A DNA stretch of 64,000 nucleotides, taken from assembly GCF_000004825.1 (NCBI RefSeq), contig NW_008805071.1, positions 1,302,001 through 1,366,000 of the forward strand. Reading direction: 5' to 3'. Made by a program: the position numbers and the translations under genes. A model generated the notes under the pieces. The model had not been told where the DNA came from. It made no database searches and was given only the letters and a program-made list of their open reading frames with translations. Positions 26,921 to 39,300 of the stretch are shown here, piece after piece. Every line of letters begins with the position of its first letter. Position 1 is the stretch's first letter. This stretch comes from Heterostelium album PN500. Lineage: Eukaryota > Evosea > Eumycetozoa > Acytosteliales > Acytosteliaceae.

Positions 26921-29704
26921 CTAAACATCTGAATAATATTCTGGTACACAGTTGGTTGATAATAGGTTGATTTGTGCTTGGTCCAAACCATCTTTACTGT
27001 AGTACCATACATATGATTCGCCGGAACTCAAACCGAGCGATCTTATCTGTTGTGGGAAGTGGATGACTTCGTCTCTTGGTTTGCTTCCATATTCTATGCC
27101 TTGTGCGGAGTTGATACGGTCACCGATTGACATGGTGACATCGTAGAGTCTGGTGCCGCTTGGCGAGGTGTTGATTACCACCACTGCCCAACTGGTTATA
27201 CGACGACCGTTCACCACTCCGCTTGCTGTCTTTTGTTGAGTCAGTGTTGCCTTGCATTGCATTTGGGAGTTGGCGTTGTCCTTAGGTTGTGAACCATGAC
27301 AGCTGTCTGGGTAGTTGGAAAATCTGATCGGTGACATCTCTGTGCCCTGAGAGAAGTAGGTGAATGAGAAGAAACTACCCGGTCGGATGATAACACCTCT
27401 TGGTAGAGAGAATGTGAGTGGACTGTTCGGTGTTGGAACCAATCCATTGACATTGGTAACTGGATCTTCGAAGCTGATATCCAAACTGGTGATTGGTGTA
27501 CTTCCTTGGTTGATAATCTCAACCCACCAGATAATACTGACAGAGAATCCAGTACGAATGAATCCAATTCTCTTTTCATTGTAGAACAGGGAGCATTTGG
27601 TGTTTACATCGTTGGGTGGAGGAGCACGAGTGGGGATTGGAACGGGGTTGACCACTGGTGTTGGAACAACCGCTGGTGAATAGGTAGGTGGAACTGGACG
27701 GTGAATGATATCATCACATATAACATAGTAGTCATCGGGTTCACTGTTTCCAATGTAGACGATTCTCTCCAGTAGTCCTTCTGGTTGAGGAGTTCCAGTC
27801 TCCCAGACAGTCTCGATATTGATATTCAATGAATTTCCAGGTACACTATAGTATGTTCGCTTGAGAACTGTAATGGTTCTATGAGCGAACGGTTCAAAGT
27901 TTATAATTTCCAAACTCTTTAAGAAAAGAGCTGGCGTTGTGAGATTTTTCAGAATGGTTTGTCTTAATTCAATTCCACAACGGTATTGCTCTCCTGGCTT
28001 TGGAACATTTGGATTGGGTGACCTGGTTGGAATTTCTCTTGGAGGAGTATTGTCAAGTGTTGGTCTTGGAGTGAATGGTTGAGCTGATTGGGGTTGAGGA
28101 GAAGGACCAGTTGGAATAAAAGCTGTTATAGTTCCCGTAGCATCTGGTAACTGAGTGTGTGTTGGTGGACCAGATGGAATAAAACCTGTTATTGTTCCTT
28201 CAGGATTTGTAGTTGGGTTTGGTTTTGGTGAGTTTGATTGAGAAGGTGGTTCAAATGGTTTTGGAATTGGCTTTTCTGTTGGTTTGTCTGTTGGTTTCTC
28301 TGTTGGCTTTTCTGTTGGTTTATCAGTTGGCTTTTCAGTTGGTTTGTCGGTAGGCTTTTTATCTTTATTCTTTTTATCTTTTTTATGCTTATGTTCATGC
28401 GGTTTGTCTGTTGGCTTATCAGTTGGTTTATCTGTTGGGTTATTAGTTGGCTTCTCTGTTGGGTTATTTGGTTTATCTGTTGGGTTATTAGTTGGTTTGT
28501 CTTTTGGTTTATCAGTTTCTGTTGGCTTATTAGTTTCTGTTGGCTTATCAGTTTCTGTTGGCTTATCAGTTTCTGTTGGCTTATTAGTTTCTGTTGGCTT
28601 ATTAGTTTCTGTTGGCTTATCAGTTTCTGTTGGCTTGTCTTTTGGTTTATCAGTTTCAGTTGGTTTGTCTTTTGGTTTATCAGTATCAGTTGGCTTGTCT
28701 TTTGGCTTATCAGTTTCAGTTGGTTTGTCTTTTGATTTATCAGTTTCTGTTGGCTTGTCTTTTGGTTTATCAGTATCAGTTGGCTTGTCTTTTGGTTTAT
28801 CAGTTTCTGTTGGTTTATCAGTTTCTGTTGGCTTGTCTTTTGGTTTATCAGTTTCTGTTGGCTTGTCTGCGGGTTTATCGGTTGGTTTGTCTGTTTCAGT
28901 TGGTTTGTCTTTTGGTTTATCAGTTTCAGTTGGCTTGTCTTTTGGTTTATCAGTTTCTGTTGGTTTGTCTTTTGGTTTATCAGTATCAGTTGGCTTGTCT
29001 GCGGGTTTATCGGTTGGTTTGTCTTCTGGCTTACCAGTTGGCTTATCAGTTGGTTTATCAGCTGGCTGCTTATCTGTTGGGTTATTAGTTGGTTTATCTG
29101 TTGGGTTATTAGTTGGTTTATCTGTTGGGTTATTTGGCTTATCTGTTGGGTTATTAGTTGGTTTATCTGTTGGGTTATCAGTTGGCTTATCTGCTGGGTT
29201 ATTAGTTGGCTTATCTGTTGGGTTATCAGTTGGCTTATCTGTTGGTTTATCTATTGGCTTATCTGTAGTTGGACTTTCTGAGGGTTTTTCTTTCTCTGTT
29301 GTTGGTTCATTTGAAGTATTCTCACTTACTGGTTTTTCTGATGAGGAATCTGGTTTGTTATCACTGTTTGAGTTTAAGAAATTGCCCAATTTCTGAATTT
29401 GATTAAATATGTCACTCTCTTTGTCTTTGAGTTTTAATGAATTTTTTTGAGATTTCATAAAACTCAATTTGTTGTCTTGTGAGCTTGGTATTTTCTCAAT
29501 ATCGAAAAGAGGGTCCAATATTACTTCCAACACTACTTTTGTATCACCTTCACTCGCTGGAAGTGAATCTACCAATTCCAGTAAAGTTGCCATATTCTGG
29601 TCGGTAGCCATAATCTTTGGAGCATTTGGAAATTTATTGGTGTCCTCTGACACTACCAAATTGAAAAGAAATAAGGTATATAAAAAAAATAATAAAACTT
29701 TCAT
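26921..29704 (-). CDS. Secreted protein with CBM49-type modules and a KPT repeat stalk
   Basis: A single exon of 927 residues. It has a signal peptide (MKVLLFFLYTLFLFNLVVSE), a Ser/Glu-rich segment, a low-complexity stalk at about 147-480 built of DKPT, TETDKP and NNPTDKP units, a Pro-rich linker, then three Cys-containing beta-rich modules at about 570-660, 700-800 and 813-925. The last two match the CBM49 cellulose-binding fold (KCSLFYNEKR..SIIWWVEIINQGSTPITSLD; MQCKATL..ITSWAVVVINTSPSGTRLYD). CBM49 modules occur in dictyostelid stalk, spore-coat and sheath proteins. The Thr/Pro stalk is likely heavily O-glycosylated. A role in the cellulose matrix of fruiting-body cells is inferred. GTGGGTGTG boxes lie about 420-480 bp upstream, as in post-aggregative genes. 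Confidence 0.88.
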   Translation of the reverse strand: MKVLLFFLYTLFLFNLVVSEDTNKFPNAPKIMATDQNMATLLELVDSLPASEGDTKVVLEVILDPLFDIEKIPSSQDNKLSFMKSQKNSLKLKDKESDIFNQIQKLGNFLNSNSDNKPDSSSEKPVSENTSNEPTTEKEKPSESPTTDKPIDKPTDKPTDNPTDKPTNNPADKPTDNPTDKPTNNPTDKPNNPTDKPTNNPTDKPTNNPTDKQPADKPTDKPTGKPEDKPTDKPADKPTDTDKPKDKPTETDKPKDKPTETDKPKDKPTETDKPTDKPADKPTETDKPKDKPTETDKPTETDKPKDKPTDTDKPKDKPTETDKSKDKPTETDKPKDKPTDTDKPKDKPTETDKPKDKPTETDKPTETNKPTETNKPTETDKPTETDKPTETNKPTETDKPKDKPTNNPTDKPNNPTEKPTNNPTDKPTDKPTDKPHEHKHKKDKKNKDKKPTDKPTEKPTDKPTEKPTEKPTDKPTEKPIPKPFEPPSQSNSPKPNPTTNPEGTITGFIPSGPPTHTQLPDATGTITAFIPTGPSPQPQSAQPFTPRPTLDNTPPREIPTRSPNPNVPKPGEQYRCGIELRQTILKNLTTPALFLKSLEIINFEPFAHRTITVLKRTYYSVPGNSLNINIETVWETGTPQPEGLLERIVYIGNSEPDDYYVICDDIIHRPVPPTYSPAVVPTPVVNPVPIPTRAPPPNDVNTKCSLFYNEKRIGFIRTGFSVSIIWWVEIINQGSTPITSLDISFEDPVTNVNGLVPTPNSPLTFSLPRGVIIRPGSFFSFTYFSQGTEMSPIRFSNYPDSCHGSQPKDNANSQMQCKATLTQQKTASGVVNGRRITSWAVVVINTSPSGTRLYDVTMSIGDRINSAQGIEYGSKPRDEVIHFPQQIRSLGLSSGESYVWYYSKDGLDQAQINLLSTNCVPEYYSDV
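28262..29265 (-). repeat. Coding repeat array, KPTDKP / TETDKPKDKP units
   Basis: About 1 kb of imperfect 12- to 30-nt units inside the CBM49-protein gene, built from codons for Asp, Lys, Pro, Thr, Glu and Asn. Higher-order blocks (TETDKPKDKP and NNPTDKP) recur. The opposite strand is also open over most of this span as a consequence of the repeat. Confidence 0.95.
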
Positions 29705-30294
29705 TTTCTTTTAAAATAATAAAACAAAATAAATAAAAAATAAAGATTTATTTATTTATGATATATAAATATATTTATTTATTTTTTATATCTAAAAAGA
29801 AAAGAAAATCAATATTGGAAATAAATACAAGAAAGCTCTTCACTCAAATCAAAAATAATTCTTTTTTTAAAAATAAATTAATAAATAAATAAATAAATTA
29901 TTTCAAAATCCAATCAATTATACAATTATACTCCCTTAAATATATTATATATATTACATGTTTAGAAGCACAATGATAATCATCATATGTGAGTTGGGGT
30001 ATGAACATGTGTTTACAATTTACAATGTTTATATCTATCATCGTATAACTAACACTTTTAAATGTCATTGAAAAAAATTTAACATATAAAATGTTGGTTT
30101 TTATAATAATGAATGATCAAGTGTGGGTGTGATGACAACCCACTTCACTACACTTCGCTTCATTTCATTTCTTCACCCACTTTATTGATTGTTATTCAAT
30201 TCATTTGTTTTATTTATGCATGGTAGTAATAATAACTAAATATAAATTTATTGGTTTAATGTTATAATTATTGTTATTATAATTATTTTATTAC
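29705..30294. other. Spacer upstream of the CBM49 gene
   Basis: AT-rich for the first 230 bp, then a more complex segment (29960-30200) with G-rich and C-rich boxes, listed separately. No coding-like stretch was found. Confidence 0.5.
30119..30182. promoter_or_regulatory. G-box-like element cluster upstream of the CBM49 gene
   Basis: GTGTGGGTGTG at 30121-30131 contains TGGGTGTG, the classic dictyostelid GBF-type G-box. ACCCAC at 30138-30143 forms an inverted partner to GTGGGT, and CACCCAC follows at 30174-30180. The cluster is 420-480 bp upstream of the CBM49 start codon, the usual place for post-aggregative control. Function is inferred. Confidence 0.5.
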
Positions 30295-32608
30295 TTAACC
30301 TTGAGCATCATAGGAATTTGAGTTATGCTTTGGAATAAAGTCATAGTTTGATGGAACAGGTCCTAAAAACATCTCGGAAATCTTGATCCAATCCGATACT
30401 TGGTTACTGGCTAACAGTGTCTCCAAATCGGAACGACCAAAGTAACCTGGTGGTCTCTCATTGATCTTTGAGTAGGATGTTTCCAAAATACCAACTGGTA
30501 CATATCTATGAGAGAACGATAACCAATTCAACAAAAAGTGTCTTGTATTGTCAACTCCCTATTATGAATATTATAATGTGAATAATTATGTTTTTGTTTT
30601 TGATTTGTTTTTAACTTACAAGTTGATCAGATCCCCAATGATCAAGACCATAGTTAGCAAATTGCTTCACCAAATCCAATCTTTCGGATGCACTGATATC
30701 CCAATCTCTTTTCTCTTTGATCTCTGTGAAAATCCATGGTTTAATAAGAGCACCTCTTGCAACCATCAAAGCAGAGATTGAATCCGATGATTTTTCAATC
30801 TATAATTATTATAATAAAAAAGATTAATATTATGACATATATATTTATACTCTTTAGCCAAACAACATACATCTCTCCAATTATAGATATCACCATTTCC
30901 AATGACTGGAATCGGTGAGATTTCAGCACATTGCTTGATGTACTCCCAATTTGCAAGTCTGGTATAACGTTGTGTACGAGAACGACCGTGGACGGTCACC
31001 GCTTGTGCACCCCAGCTACCGAGATTCGGGATGATTTTGTGGGCGTTCGGATTCTCTTCGGTACGACCGACACGTAGTTTTATGGTGAGTGGGCATGTCA
31101 GAACACTGGACATTCCACGGAGGATCATTTCCATACGGTTCTGACGGTCCATCATAGCGGCACCCGCACCCATATTACAGATGAGATCGATCGGGCAACC
31201 CGAGTTGACATCGACGAAATCGACATTGAGGTTGTCTTCGATGAACTCGGCACTGGACATCATCGAGTCCAAGTGAGGGCCACACAGCTGTACACCGAAT
31301 TTGTCTTCAGATGGATGACGCTTCAACAGTGCCAACTCACCTTTGTGACCCTGCACGATATTCGATGCCAACGCCATCTCACCACAGGTAATATCGACAC
31401 CCAACGACTTACAGATACGTCTGAACGGTAAGTTACCAACGGTTGTCAACGGTGCCAAATACAATTGATTCTTCCAATCGAGCTTTTTCTTCTCCTGTGG
31501 TTTCAAAGGTACTTCAACATGATACTCTACACCTTCATGTGATTGTTTAATAAGAGAAACATTGCTATTATTATCTTCTGTTTGAGTTGTAGTAGCATCA
31601 GTTGTTGTTGTTGTTTCTTCTACTTTGACATCTACTTTAGCAGCATTAACATTACTATCCTCTTTTGACTCTTCTGATTTAGTTTCCTTTTTGTTGTTGT
31701 TGTTATTGTTTTTGTTACCCTTTTGATTTCTTCTAAGTTCTAGATTGTTTTTACTATTATTTTTATAAATATGTTTAGTTTGTTTGTTAAAATTGTATAA
31801 ATATTAATGATAATTGATGATGATAGTTACATGAAATACTCTTCAGTCTTTTTGAATGGATATTTTTTCTTTGTAAGCATTACTCTAATGTCGTTGGATA
31901 CATCGTTTTGTAGTTGGTGTTGTGATTGGTCACATTTATCACTAACCTCTTTGTTGACAATCGAGTTGATACCATCGATATGATCACCACCAAAGAGACA
32001 TTTGATTCCGTATTTACATTCTCCGTAGGTCTCGTAGAGATAGCATTTTCCTAAAGACGGTTGCTTTGTAGACAGATACTTTTGTAGATCATGACTATAC
32101 TTGCAACTATCACCATAAGGACATGATTTCTCTTTTAAGAAAACTTGACATAACTAAATATATATATGCATGTATATAAGATAATGTTCACAAACAAAAT
32201 AAAACAATTAGAATAAGATTTGTTTGCAAACAAAACTGACCAATAAACGACATCACTACTTACCCTATCGGATTCAGGAATGTATTCACTCTTTTGTTTC
32301 TTTACTTTCTTTGGCTTGCCAGTGGTTTGTGGAACTGTCGAAGTGGTGGATTGAGCTTTCTCATCAGCTTCCATCTCTTCATTGGTTCTCTTTCTGTTTG
32401 CCTTGAGAAACTCTGATTTGATTGGCGCTTCACCTGGTTTTCTCGATGTGGTTGCAGATGTATTTGTAGTTGTAGTTGTAGCTGTGGTTGTGGCTGTAGT
32501 TGTATCCACTGTCTCAACTACTACATCTCCATTACCACTACTAACACTAACACTAACACTGTCACTTCCACCATTACCACTATTGTTTTCACTGGTCAAA
32601 CTATCCAT
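30295..32608 (-). CDS. dus3l: tRNA-dihydrouridine(47) synthase DUS3
   Basis: Five exons, 32608-32264, 32153-31831, 31753-30871, 30799-30620 and 30558-30295, give 664 residues (human DUS3L is 650). After a Ser/Thr-rich N-terminus, exon 2 supplies two CCCH zinc fingers ([20 protein letters not shown] and [22 protein letters not shown]). The flavin TIM barrel begins at [20 protein letters not shown]. It keeps the active-site Cys ([10 protein letters not shown]), the IKLRVG strand, [11 protein letters not shown] and the phosphate-binding VIGNGDI and MVARGAL. DUS3 reduces U47 in the tRNA variable loop, and sites in mRNA, using FMN and NADPH. It diverges from FAN1 with 191 bp between start codons. 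Confidence 0.96.
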
Positions 32609-32799
32609 TTTTAGTAATGTAAACAAAACAACACAATGAATGACAATAACAACAAAACAAAAAAACAAACCGCCCAAAGAAAATTAAAAATAAAAAAAAA
32701 ACGAAAAAATATAAAAATAAAGTAATAATAATTATTTATTAGAAATTAGTAAATAAATAATTAATATAAATAATTAAAATATTAATTATTTTTTTAATT
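32609..32799. promoter_or_regulatory. Short divergent promoter, DUS3 / FAN1
   Basis: 191 bp between the two ATG codons, almost pure A/T with a poly-A tract near 32690-32705. It must serve both genes. Confidence 0.5.
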
Positions 32800-35798
32800 A
32801 TGGTATATAATAGTAATAAAAGAAAGACTACTAGTAGTAGTAGTGGAGGAGGTGGTGGGAGTGGAGGTAAAGCTAATAACAATAGTAGTAGTCAAAATAA
32901 TAAAAATAGTAATATATCACCTACACAATTGAGTATTTATAAATCTGTGAGTGATAAGGTATTCCCTTCGTTCAGTGGGCGACAAGCATCGATGCTTGAA
33001 TTCTTTCCAAAGAAAAAGGTTGAATCTAAATCATCACAGGAGGTAGAGGTTGTGGAAGATGACAACGGTGTCATAACAAAGACAACTACAACCACTACCA
33101 CTGTAACAACCGTTGTTACCAAAGTAATGTCAACACCAACAACATCACCATCACCATCACAACAACAACATCAACAACAATCACAAAAACTATTATTATC
33201 ACCTATTCCATTCGATATTTCCAATACCACAACAAGTCAATCAACAACAACAACACCATTACAATCACCTCAATCTCAACAAGCATCACAAATAATAGAT
33301 TTAGAAGATGAAGATGAAGATGATAAAGATGAACAACATCACTTTTTAAAGAAACAAAAAAGAACTTCAATAACAGACAACAATAACAATAATAGTATAG
33401 TTATAAAAGATGAAATAGTATTGATAAAAGATGAACCTAATAATATTAGTAGTACTCCACCGTCGTCGTTATCATTGTCAGATTCACCTACTCAAGCATC
33501 ATCATCATCACCATCATTGACTTCAGAAGAGAATGCAGATTACTCTAGATACTATTTGAATGATTTCATCACTGTTACAGACACTGTTATCAGTAGAGAT
33601 TCACATCTGTTTGAAGAGGAGGAGTTGTCAATGGTAGAGAGATTCCACTCGATGAACGACAGTGCGCGACATCTCTTTGTTCGGCTGTACAACCGAAAAG
33701 GTCCGTGGTTCCGGCGAGATTCAATATTCTACGATGAGATCAAAAATATCAAGAGCAGCTGCGATGAGTTGGTGACCTGTCAGTTTCTTCACTTGTACGA
33801 CACCAAACACGACGATTACAATGAACTGGCACCAATCCTAACGGTCTCAACCATCAAGAAGATCATCGGTAACGCTTCGCTACCGAAAGACTCTACGAAA
33901 CCGGCGCTGCTCGAGCTGCTGAAAGGCAATCCCAGTAGAGGACAATCGACACTGATGTTTAACATCAGTTCGCAATCTTCGCCGAAACAGCGATACAAGA
34001 AACTGGTGGAGGATAACATTGGCGTATGTTTCAAAGTCAACGATAGCGTTGTCAAACTCTGGAGAATGATTCATCATCTTTTCTTTTACAATTGGCAAAT
34101 ACATAACTCGACGTCGCTCATTGTTAACAATATTATGGGTATCGAATTTCCAGAGTATAAGATATGGGATGGTAATAGCAATAGCAATAGCAATAACAAT
34201 AATAATAGCAATAAGAGTAAGAGTAATAATCATGGAGAATCACGAAATATCTTTGAAACAAGAGCATCGCTTTTGGAGTTTGAAGATGTCAAGGCGATAG
34301 AGGAGAGATTCGACAGTACCAACATTAAGTCGACTGGAAACGATCAAGATGAGTTGAATACAGTGATATCAATGATAAATGATTGTGCAGAGAAGTTATC
34401 AAATATGACAAATAATAAATTGAGCAATAATAATAATAGCAACAACAATATTGGAAGTAGGAATAACATTACATTTGCACTAAGATTTACACCTGGTTGG
34501 GTTTATACACGTGTTTTAACAAGTGGAATTGCACTGCTCGAGAAACTTAAGGAGTATGATAAGGCTATATTCCATCTGATGGTACTGACAGAGGTGCCTT
34601 TCTGTCCTGGAAAACGTGGACATTGGTGGCAGCGAATGATCATCAATATGAAACATCTGAATCGAAGTGACGATGCTCTTGTAATTTGTGAACGTGCATT
34701 AAAAGATGAAAAAGTGACAAGTGGTGATAGATTAGCTTTGGAAAATCACTATTTACAATTGACAAGGTAAATAATAATAATGTTGATTTAATATCTATAA
34801 ATAGAGTTATAACTAACTGTTTTCATATATCTAGAAATAAAAATATTAATGTACCAGACGGTCTTATTAAAATGGCACATACAATAAGAAAAGCAAATCC
34901 AGTCACTGTTTATTGTGAAAAAGTGGAAACTGGACTGCCAGGCCGTAAAAGTAGATACTTTATAGAGAATCCAGAGGATAAAGAGAAATCACCAATTATT
35001 ACCAATGTTGAAGTATGTTCAAAGTTTATTGAACCTCAAAAATTATTATTTATGAAACTTTACTAATAATAATATTCCAATAATAATGTTTATTTTCTTT
35101 TTTTAATCTTTAGGGAGTTGCACTGAATTATTATGCAACGGAATGTAAAGAAAAGTGGAAAGGTATTCATTGTGAAACCTCTATATTTCTATCGATGTTT
35201 GTTTTGTTTTTCTGGGATATCATTTTCGACTCTGACATTCCTTTTGTATTTCAATCACCGTTCCAAGATGCACCTCTGGATTTCGGAACAAGCGAATTCT
35301 ATATATCAAGAGCGCACCTAATCAACAAAAGAGCGGAAGAACTCAAAAATAGTACACGTGATGAACGTAAAGCAATACTTGAATATATCTGGGAGAAATA
35401 TCATGGAAGAGTAGTTAGATGTATAAATTGGGATAAATATTCTTTAGAGTAAGTGTTGTTTTGTTGTTTATAAAAATATTTATATTTAATCTAAAACTAT
35501 ATTAACTAACTTTATTATTATTAGACAATTAATTGATATCTCAGATCATGTTGGAGGTGGATTGATTGGATATTGTTCAAAGCTGATAACTGAAGACTAT
35601 ACATGCTTTTCACATGGTATGCCCGATCTTCTTTTGTGGTCTCGTAATCCCGATGATCAGTTAGAAGAGTCCTACTTTATTAAATTTGTCGAAGTAAAAG
35701 GCGCAGGTGACACACTCAGCAATCAACAAAAAGTTTGGATCGATATGTTATTGAATTTTGGATGTGATGTTGATGTTTGTCACATTAAAAATAAATAA
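32800..35798 (+). CDS. fan1: FAN1 structure-specific nuclease
   Basis: Four exons, 32800-34766, 34835-35012, 35114-35448 and 35525-35798, give 917 residues. The N-terminal third is Ser/Thr/Asn-rich and holds QASMLEFF (62-69), a perfect PCNA-interaction motif. A SAP-like helix pair follows (KIIGNASLPKDSTKPALLEL), then TPR-like helices and the FAN1-specific ALNYYATECKEKWKGIHCET and FFWDIIFDSDIP blocks. The C-terminal VRR-NUC domain keeps the PD-(D/E)XK residues: Asp861 in GMPDLLLW, Glu883 and Lys885 in VEVKG, with a few extra residues between. No UBZ zinc finger is visible. FAN1 trims flaps and unhooks interstrand crosslinks in the nucleus. The spliced exons align end to end with human FAN1. 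Confidence 0.96.
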
Positions 35799-36312
35799 GT
35801 CAACGTTGTTTTTTAGTTGTTGGTTGATGTCTAAAGCTTTTCGAAAAAGAAATAAACCGTTAAACTTTGATCAAACAAATCCAAAAATATATTTTTGTAA
35901 AAAAAAAAATTAAATTTAAATCGAGATTTCTTTGTGGGTGAGTGTGTGTTTTTGAAAAAACAGTGTGATTGATTGGTTAACCAAAACCAATTTTTGACCA
36001 CACTTAAAACCTTCTTCGTCTGATAATTAAAATCTATTTTTTTTTTATTTTTTAACTTTGTTTTTTATTTTTTTTTGATCAAACAACCTTTTTCCTGTAC
36101 TTTCTTTACCAAAAAAAAATAAAAAATAGTGCAAAAGTGCAAGCAACTATATAATTTTCTCTAATTGTAATATTTTTAGTTTGTAGTATTATAGTAGTAG
36201 TAGCATAGTAGTCTCAAATCATATTCTTAATGAGACAAATTCACTCCATGTATTTTAGATAAAAACAGAAAGATTTTTTTTTTTGTTGGAAGAATAATAT
36301 ACCAAACATAAA
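35799..36312. other. Spacer upstream of the transmembrane RasGEF gene
   Basis: AT-rich with poly-A/T runs and a short GTGGGTGAGTGTGTG stretch near 35935-35950 that resembles a G-box. No coding-like region was found. Confidence 0.45.
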
Positions 36313-39300
36313 ATGAACAGATTAAAGAAAATCGAGGGAAACCGACAGAGAAGTCACAGTTTCGATATGATTGTGATGGACGAGGTTACCAAGATAATAT
36401 TGGATTTGGATCATCAAACAAATAATGCACAGAACAACAGTAGTTCAACACCGAATTTAACAGCTTTAGATAATTCATTACCACACCCACCTCATTCACC
36501 TCGTGGTGGACAATCACATCTATCACCTCTAAATATAGTTGGATCAGGAGGAGGATTAGGAGGAGGAGGATCTGCTCCATCATCTCCAATGCAATCAAGA
36601 CATCATAGTTTCAGTATTCATCCATCCACCTCAAACACATCAATTTCCTCAAGTATGCTTCCACCGTCTTCAGAGCAAACGTTAAATCCACCAACATTCT
36701 CACTCTCTGTAGATACCACACAAAAAACAATGACAACACAACAACAGCAACCAGGTGTAGCTATTCCATCTTCACCAAAACCACCAACAGCTCTTGAAAA
36801 TCTTCATCACATATATAAACCACAACCACACCATATTTCCATATCGATTCTCGATAAACCTGTACAAATGAATGAAAGATCACCCAGTTTCAGTAGTCTG
36901 CCTGGCGAGTTGACAGCCAGTGGACACCTGAAACGAAGTAGTTTCGCAACACCATCGCCACCACCATTCAATTTGGATGGCGCTTCCGTAAGCAACCCTC
37001 ACCACTCCAACGGCAGTGGAAATACACCGCCAGCCTCACCGTCGCGAAGAAAATCGCTGGCCGCCTCCGTAACAATTTTACCACCGACCAAGAAATCACA
37101 GAGTTTTCGACGTGGACTTCTCTCGGTCATTGAATCGCCATATTATATCACACTGATGGTGCTTGCCATCCTCTTTATTCTCTTCATAGACGACATCATT
37201 GGAATTTGCGGTTCGCCATACTCCACCATTCAAAACTATATAATCTTGGCGGTGCGTCTGCTTATCATATTGTTTTTCACACTGGACATTGTAATGAGTG
37301 TATTGGTATACGACCGTCACTACTACAATAACACGGTGGTCGTTTTCCTCGATGTAATATCGACGCTCTCCATCATCCCCGACGTAGTGTTTGGCTTGCG
37401 CAAAGAAGCGATTCCCTACGAGCTGCAAGTACTGGCGATCGGACAGGCCGGAAGGATCATCCGGTTCTGCGGCGCGTACATCCGGGTGTCGCTGGTTGCA
37501 ACGCTTCACCACCGTATATGGCGACCACGACAGAAAACACAAGACAATCTTCAGGTGGAAGCAAGCAAACTCGGCGACAAACTCATAAGAGAGGTCATCA
37601 ACAAAATAGTGTTTCTAGTGCTTCTCGTTTTCTTTGCAACACAGCTACTCTCACTGGACCGCACCGATCTCTATGGCTACACAGCATCACTATCGAACCT
37701 ACAGTACCAACTAGCCAGCAATCCAACAACATTCACAGACTCTGTCAACAACTACATCTCTAGCAACTCGCACAACAACATCGATATACTGTTCCTCTCC
37801 GTCGCCAACCAAGACTTTTACAACCATCAATCTAAAATCGTTAATCTACAATTCAACGCAATCTTAAAATATGATTATCAATCATCATCTATTTGGTTAG
37901 ATAATTCTGTAAGTTGTTGTAATAACAAAACAAACCACCTGAATATTTATCTATCTAACTAAATAACTAACTAACTTATTATTTCTAGTATAATGTTAGA
38001 ATATCTAGTATTATGCATTTATGTTTAACAATATTTGTTATATTGCTATTGATTATTGTTAATATTATGATTATTAGAGATGCACACAAGATTGTTATCA
38101 ATCCACTGGAGAATGTTTTAGCGATTGTAAAGACATTGTCGAAACAAAATGCAGCAATACAGAGAAAGAGTGAAATTTTGAATGATCTAAAGCTAGAGAG
38201 TGAATCAAACAACAACACCATCAATCAGATCGATGACGATGAATCTGACGAAGCAGACTATCTCCTTGGAATGTTGAGTGACATCGATGGTTCACTTCAA
38301 GCTGCAAAAGAAAAAGTAGAGGAAGAATCAATTCAAAACTCAAGACTCAAGAGTGAAATCGAAGATCTATTCGCTGAGAAGTTTATATTACAAATTCATT
38401 TAGATGTAAGTTACACCATTAATTAAAAAGGTTTTTTAAACACTTTACTAATTACTTATTACTTTCATCTTTATATTTATATAGTCTGTACTTAGAAACA
38501 TCGATTTCAATGATAATATTGGTGATATGTTGAAAAAGAATAGAGAACTGTTGAATATGAATGCAAAACAATTACCGGAAGGTGTTAATTCCGATTCAGT
38601 TAAATTCAAGGTCGATGAAAGCAATCCAGAGAAATTCATAATTCTCTGTGCAACATTGGATCGTTTGATCGAGCGACTCACCAAGATAGACAATCACGAT
38701 ATGAAGTTTGCAAATGTATTCCTCCTGACATTTAGAAGATTCGTTTCACCCATTGAATTGATGGAGTTGTTAATCATTAGATTCTGTAGCACACCAGCAA
38801 TGGAGTTAACCACAACACTACTTCAAATGGATGACTATGTTAGTGGTTGGAGAACATCGAAACAAGATCAATTAAGAATAAGGTAAAGTTAAATTAAACA
38901 TAACATATCAAGATATTACATTTATTAATACATTATACTTTAGTGTTTTCAATGTTATTAAATTGTGGATTGCTAAATTCTTTTGGGATTTCGAGAATGA
39001 GGAGCTATTGGAGTTACTTCAATATCTATTAAAGACAATTATGCCAAGATTCAATATGGATCGATATGCAGTACATCTAGAAGCACTATTGAGAAGAAAA
39101 CAAGAGAATTACGTTGCTTTGGTAGAGTATCAACCTTTGAAACCGCTGAGTCAAGAAGACATTGCAGAGATGATGGTCGTCGACGATCGTGTTCTCTTCA
39201 ACTACGAAGTCAACGACATTGCAACACAGATCACTCTCATTGAATTCGAGATGTTCAAATCGATCCGACCAGAGGAGTTGTTGGACTTGGCTTGGACAAA

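Noticed and set aside
28238-29396. Long open frames on the plus strand opposite the CBM49-protein repeat (up to 370 codons, Ser-Val-Gly-Leu repeats)
   Set aside because: Openness is forced by the repeated KPT/DKP codons on the minus strand. There is no start context, no domain and no splice structure.
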